Shown: in pieces, positions 59,565 to 64,000 of the stretch
How positions within the stretch are numbered: the stretch's first letter is position 1
Layout: the number at the start of each line of letters is the position of its first letter
Assembly: GCA_028023455.1 (NCBI GenBank)
Contig: JAQFVV010000014.1
Location: 1,305,336 to 1,369,335, forward strand
DNA from: Epiperipatus broadwayi
Lineage: Eukaryota > Onychophora > Udeonychophora > Euonychophora > Peripatidae
Reading direction: 5' to 3'
DNA length: 64,000 nucleotides
Program-made: the position numbers and the translations under genes
The notes under the pieces: model-generated
What the model was told of the DNA's origin: nothing
Seen by the model: only the letters and a program-made list of their open reading frames with translations
The model's database searches: none

Positions 59565-61003
59565 TTAACTGTTTGTGAAGGGGTTTTCAAGTGAAACTTT
59601 ATTTATGTTTGTAATACTATCAGTTTCCTCTTCCATTGGACCATTTTCTGATGAGTGTGTGCTAATTAGAGAGGCATTGTAACTTTGTGTGATGTTAGCT
59701 TTTTTTCTAGAGACTGGAGGAGGGGAATCATTATCACTACTTTCGCATTCTAGAGCTTTGAGTTTTTTCGGATTATTATTAGATATTTTTTTAATCAGCC
59801 GACCCGGTTTTGTAGTGACTTGTGAAGTTTCTGAAACCTGTTGGGATGGGAGAACTGCGAGTGATTCCATTATTTCTAGGGATGTTTTGTTAAGAGGGGG
59901 TGAGATTTCCAGATTAGGAGAGGAAACTTCAATGCTATTGAGCCCTGTAGTATGTAGAAGCACCTTTCCACTATTGCTAATATCAGTATCATTTTTTTCC
60001 TCAATATTGTGTCTGTTGAAGGCACATCTTCATCTGCAGTCACTTCTTGTTTACTATGGAAATCTACTTTGGGGCATTGATGTAAGGGGGATGTGCTCAT
60101 ATTACATTTGTTACAATATAAAGCTGGACAGTTGCTAATAAGATGACAGAGTTCTTTACAATGAAAGCATTGTGGTTTTAGACCATTTATAACAAGAAAT
60201 AATGTCGCTTCTTCATCTGCAACTTGTGTTGGAATATTTTCAGGATTAATGTTCTCTCCCAATTTTACTTTAAATCTATAATTGTTACTAAATATTGGGA
60301 TGGGTGTATTTTTTATCTGTAAAGGCTGAAAATCTATCATCTTCCCGAACAGTTTCATAAGTTTAATGAAATCTGTTTCTGAGTAACCTAGGTAAGTTTT
60401 TTTAATTAAGCCAGTAATAAAGTTTTCTCAGTTGGGACTGACTACAACTAATGTGTATTGCCCCAGAGTTTTCATTTCTTGTGGGAACAATTCTTTGCTT
60501 TCTTCGTTTACAAATTCAATAGCCAAATAATGTGGATTTGGATGATCTCCCACACAAACTATCAAATTCCATAGTTTTTTATTATTTATGTCTTCGAATA
60601 GAAGCTCCTTAGGGAATCTATAAAGCAAACCATTTCTATCCATAATAGCTATGACAATGGAGCTTTCAGTGAAAAAACGTTTAAACGAGTTGAAGAGATC
60701 TTTAGGGATGGTTTGATTAAAAACTTCAGATATTTTTTTAAAGCTATCATTAGACCAAGGCTCTTTTGTTGCGTTAACATAGGTTTCAGTAGTTTTTGGG
60801 GTGAGATTTAGTTTCATCAAATCTTTTGCTGTAGAACAGTGAAATCTAGGCGCTAGCTGCGCTTTCCTTTAGAAAAACAATTGCGGATTATTTTCACTTT
60901 TTTTTAGAACCATTGATGGTGATTTTGCAACTTGTGCATAGAAACGTTTAAACCTGTCTGAGTTGGCAGACATCATAGCTGGATCTTGGACATCTAAGTC
61001 CAT
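59565..61003 (-). pseudogene. LINE C ORF1-like protein with two zinc knuckles
   Basis: It starts at an ATG (61001-61003) with MDLDVQDPAMMSANSDRFKRFYAQ and runs, with a stop near 60869 and frame changes near 60420 and 59960, to a stop at 59565. Identified parts: EPWSNDSFKKISEVFNQTIP, WNLIVCVGDHPNPHYLAIEF (matching LINE A GDHPNSRYVAIQF), and GYSETDFIKLMKLFGK. Two Cys/His knuckles follow, CFHCKELCHLISNC and CNKCNMSTSPLHQC. A Ser/Pro-rich tail contains PGRLIKKISNNNPKKLK. The likely role is binding element RNA; knuckled ORF1 proteins are usual in the Tx1 group. LINE A keeps only the first knuckle. Confidence 0.75.
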
Positions 61004-61165
61004 TATGCAATCAATCTGAGTTGCCTTTTTGTATTTATCTTCTTTTTTTTAAAAATTAATCTATTAGTTTTCTATTTTATAGTTATTAGAGATATAAAAC
61101 TCTTACCTGCAATCGGTGTATTTTATGATATTCTAATAAATTGTGGAGCACGAACTAGAGGAGTT

Positions 61166-61206
61166 TATTATTGTTATTATTATTATTATTATTATTATTG
61201 TTGTTG

Positions 61207-61238
<32 letters not shown>

Positions 61239-61257
61239 GTTATTATTATTATTATTA

Positions 61258-61319
<62 letters not shown>

Positions 61320-61343
61320 GCTGCTGCTGCTGCTACTGCTACT
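61166..61343. repeat. Compound (ATT)n microsatellite upstream of LINE C
   Basis: ATT runs interrupted by TTG units, ending in CTG and CTA units. It lies at the 5' side of LINE C. The long poly-Asn, poly-Ile and poly-Leu frames here are artefacts of the repeat. Confidence 0.95.
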
Positions 61344-61904
61344 ACTATTTGGTAAGTTCAAATATTTGGCTTGATTTTTCATTCAATAAATCATATACAA
61401 TTTATTAATATATAATATTGAATGAAATAATACTAAAATAAAATATTGAACTTTTAAGTGAAATTATCATTAGTCAAATATGAAAAAGCTTCAAATATAT
61501 AACAGTTGGGATTGGTGTGTTAAAGTAAGATATTGTTAAAATTAGATTTATTAAAACATAGATTGATCAGTATTAGACACTTGCAAAACTGATGATATGA
61601 ATTCTTGTACTGGAGCAGAAAGAGCTAAATATAATTGTTCTCTGAAGGAAATGTTAGTAATTGATAAATATTAATTAAATTAATGTGTGTATTATTTTAT
61701 GAAATATACATTCATATAAAACTAATGAAAATTATTTTTACATTTTTAAAGTTTTTTTTATTTTTTTTATAGTTTTATTCTTGAATTGTAGAAGTGTTTA
61801 GGTAAATCAAATTACTAATTCATTTTTTTTCTTTCAGATTATATAAACATCATTTTTTATGTGCACTTATACTTTATGCTTAATATAAAAATTAGATAGT
61901 TTAC
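61344..61904. other. AT-rich non-coding stretch
   Basis: No gene or repeat recognised. Confidence 0.5.
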
Positions 61905-62480
61905 TTTTAGCTGTACTGCGGCTGCTAGGCGATGCTGCATTACCATCAAGAACCCCCAAGAAGTCTGTAAATGATAAATTTCTATCAGAAATTGCTGAAA
62001 TCGACAAATGAAAATGCCTAAGGGAAAGTAAATCCAATAAATTCTTATAAAATACAAATTAAAAAAAAATTGGAAGAAAATGCTATAAAATTTAAATTAC
62101 AAAAACAAAAATCACTGAAAATACATCAAACAGAACCCCCTATTTCAGAATGAAGAATTCTGTCCAAAAGTGCTGAAATTGACAAATTAAAATGCCTAAA
62201 GCAAAGTAAATCGAACATATCTTTCTAAAATACAAATTTTAAAAAAAAATGGAAGAAAATGCTATAAAATTCAAAGTACAGAAACAAAAATTGGTGAAAA
62301 TACATCAAACAGACACCCCCTCAGAATGAAGGATTCTATCCAAAAATTGCTGAAATTGACAAATTAAAATACCTAAGGCAAAGTAAATCACACAAATCCT
62401 TCTAAAATACAAATTTTAAAAAAAATTTGAAGAAAAAGCTACAAAATTAAAATTACAAAAACACAAAAACTGCCAAAAGA
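61905..62480. repeat. Tandem repeat, about 177 bp, three copies
   Basis: GCTGAAATTGACAAAT-type segments recur at about 61993, 62171 and 62350. Each is followed by AAAATGCCTAA, a run of A with GGAAGAAAATGCTA, and TGAAAATACATCAAACAGA (first two units). The third copy is incomplete. A fragment (AAAACACCCCCT) reappears near 62716. Non-coding satellite-like array. Confidence 0.85.
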
Positions 62481-63980
62481 ATTAATGAAGCTTCATTAAT
62501 GGTAGATAGTGCTTCATTAATGAAAGATTGTGGGAATGCATAATATTGAAAAAAAATTCCTCTGACTTTCAACACTTTTATGTGGCATGTAATAATTCAC
62601 CAACCTTAATAACAGATTAATACTTATTAAGTAATTAAATAGATAACGGGCTCATAGCTATTTAAAAAAATAAAAATTGCTATAAGTTACAAAAACAGAA
62701 TTTGGTCTAATATATAAAACACCCCCTCCATGATCAAAAATAAGTAACTTTCAAATATACACTAAAGTTCCTCAATATTTAAAAAATAAAAGACTTTTAA
62801 CTTTTGTAAATATGCCTGTGTTATCAGATTTCAAAACAGCAATTTATATAAGCTAAAAAGCAATAAGAACATTAGACCAGGGAGCTTCTAATTGTCTTTC
62901 TCAAAAATTTATCAAATTAATTATGCTCTGCTTTGAAAATATGGCACATTATTTAAATATTATAAATTTTTAAAATACAGCAGGCTTTTGTAAACAATTA
63001 TAGTTCCACAAAAAGTATGCAAAAAAAAGGTTCAAATTTTTAGGCTTTTGGTGCAAAATTATTTAGAGAAACAGTCAAATTTTGAGGCTTTTTGGAGCAA
63101 GTTATTTAGAGAAGGCTTTTGATGGCCATTGACACACACATTTTGAGGGAGCAGAATATTTTTACTTTGGAAGAACTCCACTGCCTCATGTTCCATCTTT
63201 GGGATTTTCCAAATTTTTATCATTTTGAGTAAGAAAAGACTACCAGAAAGATGCTACTTCAATTTTAGCTACTACTTAAATTTCAGCATGGGTTTTTGAA
63301 ATGTTGCCTGAAACTTTGTGCATGTTTAATGTTGTATTCATCTGCATAAAAAAAATCCATATTAACCTTGTCAAAAAATAAAAATAATCTCAACAATTTC
63401 TATTTCTAGCATTACAAAGTACTTAATACATCATAATAAAACTAAGATATTCCTAAAGACTAGTACAGTTTCATTTTGATTAAATATGTCGGCTCAAGAA
63501 ATTATAGTTTTCATGTGAGAAGTCTATTATATCACCTTTCATTTTGAAAATACAAATTGTGACATGTAATATACTATGGTGCGATTATCTTTTTTTTTTT
63601 AAATCCTTAATTGGTATATGTGTATGGATTTAATTCAGTATTTTCCTAAGAATCTTACCCAACTATTTACCAGTTTATAACTTTTGTGTTTAAGTTAAAT
63701 GTTAATTTTAAAAATAAATTTTGTTTAGAGTGAAAGTAAATGCAATATATACAGCACTATTTTTTATTCACTTGGGGAAAGAAAACTAAATTTTCTAATT
63801 TTAAAGAAGAGTTGTAAAAACTAAGGAAGCCTCTAATTAATCTTACTCTTAGGAAAAATATTAAACAATAATTTACAAAAAACTTATTAGTCTTGCTCAT
63901 ATAAAAAAAATTGAAAGACTCAAAAGGATTTGAATCAACCCTCATATATAAATATATCAATTTTATACTATATGTTGCCT
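62481..63980. other. AT-rich non-coding stretch
   Basis: Contains a short duplicated phrase (TTTAGAGAA...CAAATTTTGAGGCTTTT and relatives, about 63030-63120). No gene recognised. Confidence 0.5.
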
Positions 63981-63983
63981 TTG

Positions 63984-64000
63984 ACAGAGTAGCTCAGTTG
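63984..64000 (+). tRNA. Possible start of a tRNA or tRNA-derived SINE, cut by window edge
   Basis: The last bases read AGAGTAGCTCAGTTG. TAGCTCAGTTG is a canonical Pol III A box (D arm). The rest of the gene lies outside the window, so tRNA and SINE cannot be separated. Confidence 0.4.

Larger units (their letters stand above)
55879..61160 (-). mobile_element. LINE C, near-full-length non-LTR retrotransposon
   Basis: About 5.3 kb on the minus strand, from the microsatellite at 61166 to its own (ATC)n(AAT)n tail. The order is leader, ORF1 (61003-59565), a gap of about 176 bp, then ORF2 (59388-56177) and a 3' non-coding end with AATAAAG near the terminus. ORF1 and ORF2 each contain stops or frameshifts, but the catalytic RT box is intact. 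It is the best template in the window for reconstructing the family's layout. Confidence 0.85.

Noticed and set aside
61143-61382. Long frames of poly-Ile, poly-Asn and poly-Leu
   Set aside because: They are the three phases of an ATT microsatellite on either strand. The same holds at 29256-29450, 52699-52884 and the start of 51141-51869.
61905-62480. CRISPR-like array
   Set aside because: The units are long, diverged and contiguous without spacers, in an animal-type genome; it is a tandem satellite.

Overview
The window looks like a gene-poor, very AT-rich stretch of an invertebrate animal nuclear genome. The evidence is long (AAT)n microsatellites, non-LTR retrotransposons (LINEs), Penelope-like elements (PLEs), Tigger-like miniature DNA transposons, tRNA-like short repeats, and no bacterial-style gene packing. 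Transposon reading frames translate with the standard code. I cannot name the species. I found no convincing host gene: nearly everything recognisable is mobile-element DNA, most of it broken by stops and frameshifts.

Layout. 1-362 is the N-terminal endonuclease of a minus-strand LINE cut by the window edge. 2864-3925 is a Tigger-like MITE, with a shorter copy at 51837-52728. 6150-10000 is a PLE (PLE-1): an almost complete plus-strand copy with terminal repeats, preceded head-to-head by a 5'-truncated inverted copy. 11035-18056 is a pair of diverged direct repeats of about 2.3 and 2.5 kb enclosing a decayed minus-strand coiled-coil protein. 20224-22184 is a nearly perfect 2-kb palindrome made of two 5'-truncated copies of a second PLE (PLE-2), each with a GIY-YIG frame and a hammerhead-ribozyme-like tail. 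22190-34180 is mostly featureless AT-rich DNA with microsatellites. 34190-36350 holds short repeats, including a 336-bp tandem unit with an inverted copy. 38096-40310 holds a mariner-like relic and a tRNA-like sequence.

41585-61343 is the most striking region. Five LINEs (D, E, A, B, C in order of coordinate) all lie on the minus strand, head to tail. Each 3' end runs into an (AAT)n tract or, for E, a purine-rich triplet tract; D is cut before its 3' end. Every 5' end visible lies beside such a tract. Copies A and C retain a two-part coding plan: an ORF1-like protein with a CCHC zinc knuckle, then an apurinic-type endonuclease, reverse transcriptase, a C-terminal Cys/His motif and a conserved LYxxWCT motif. 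The arrangement suggests LINEs that insert preferentially into (TAA)n microsatellites, including the tails of earlier copies. Clade assignment to the L1/Tx1 group is my inference from protein motifs.

The remaining sequence (61344-64000) holds a three-copy tandem repeat of about 177 bp and ends in what looks like the start of a tRNA or tRNA-derived SINE.
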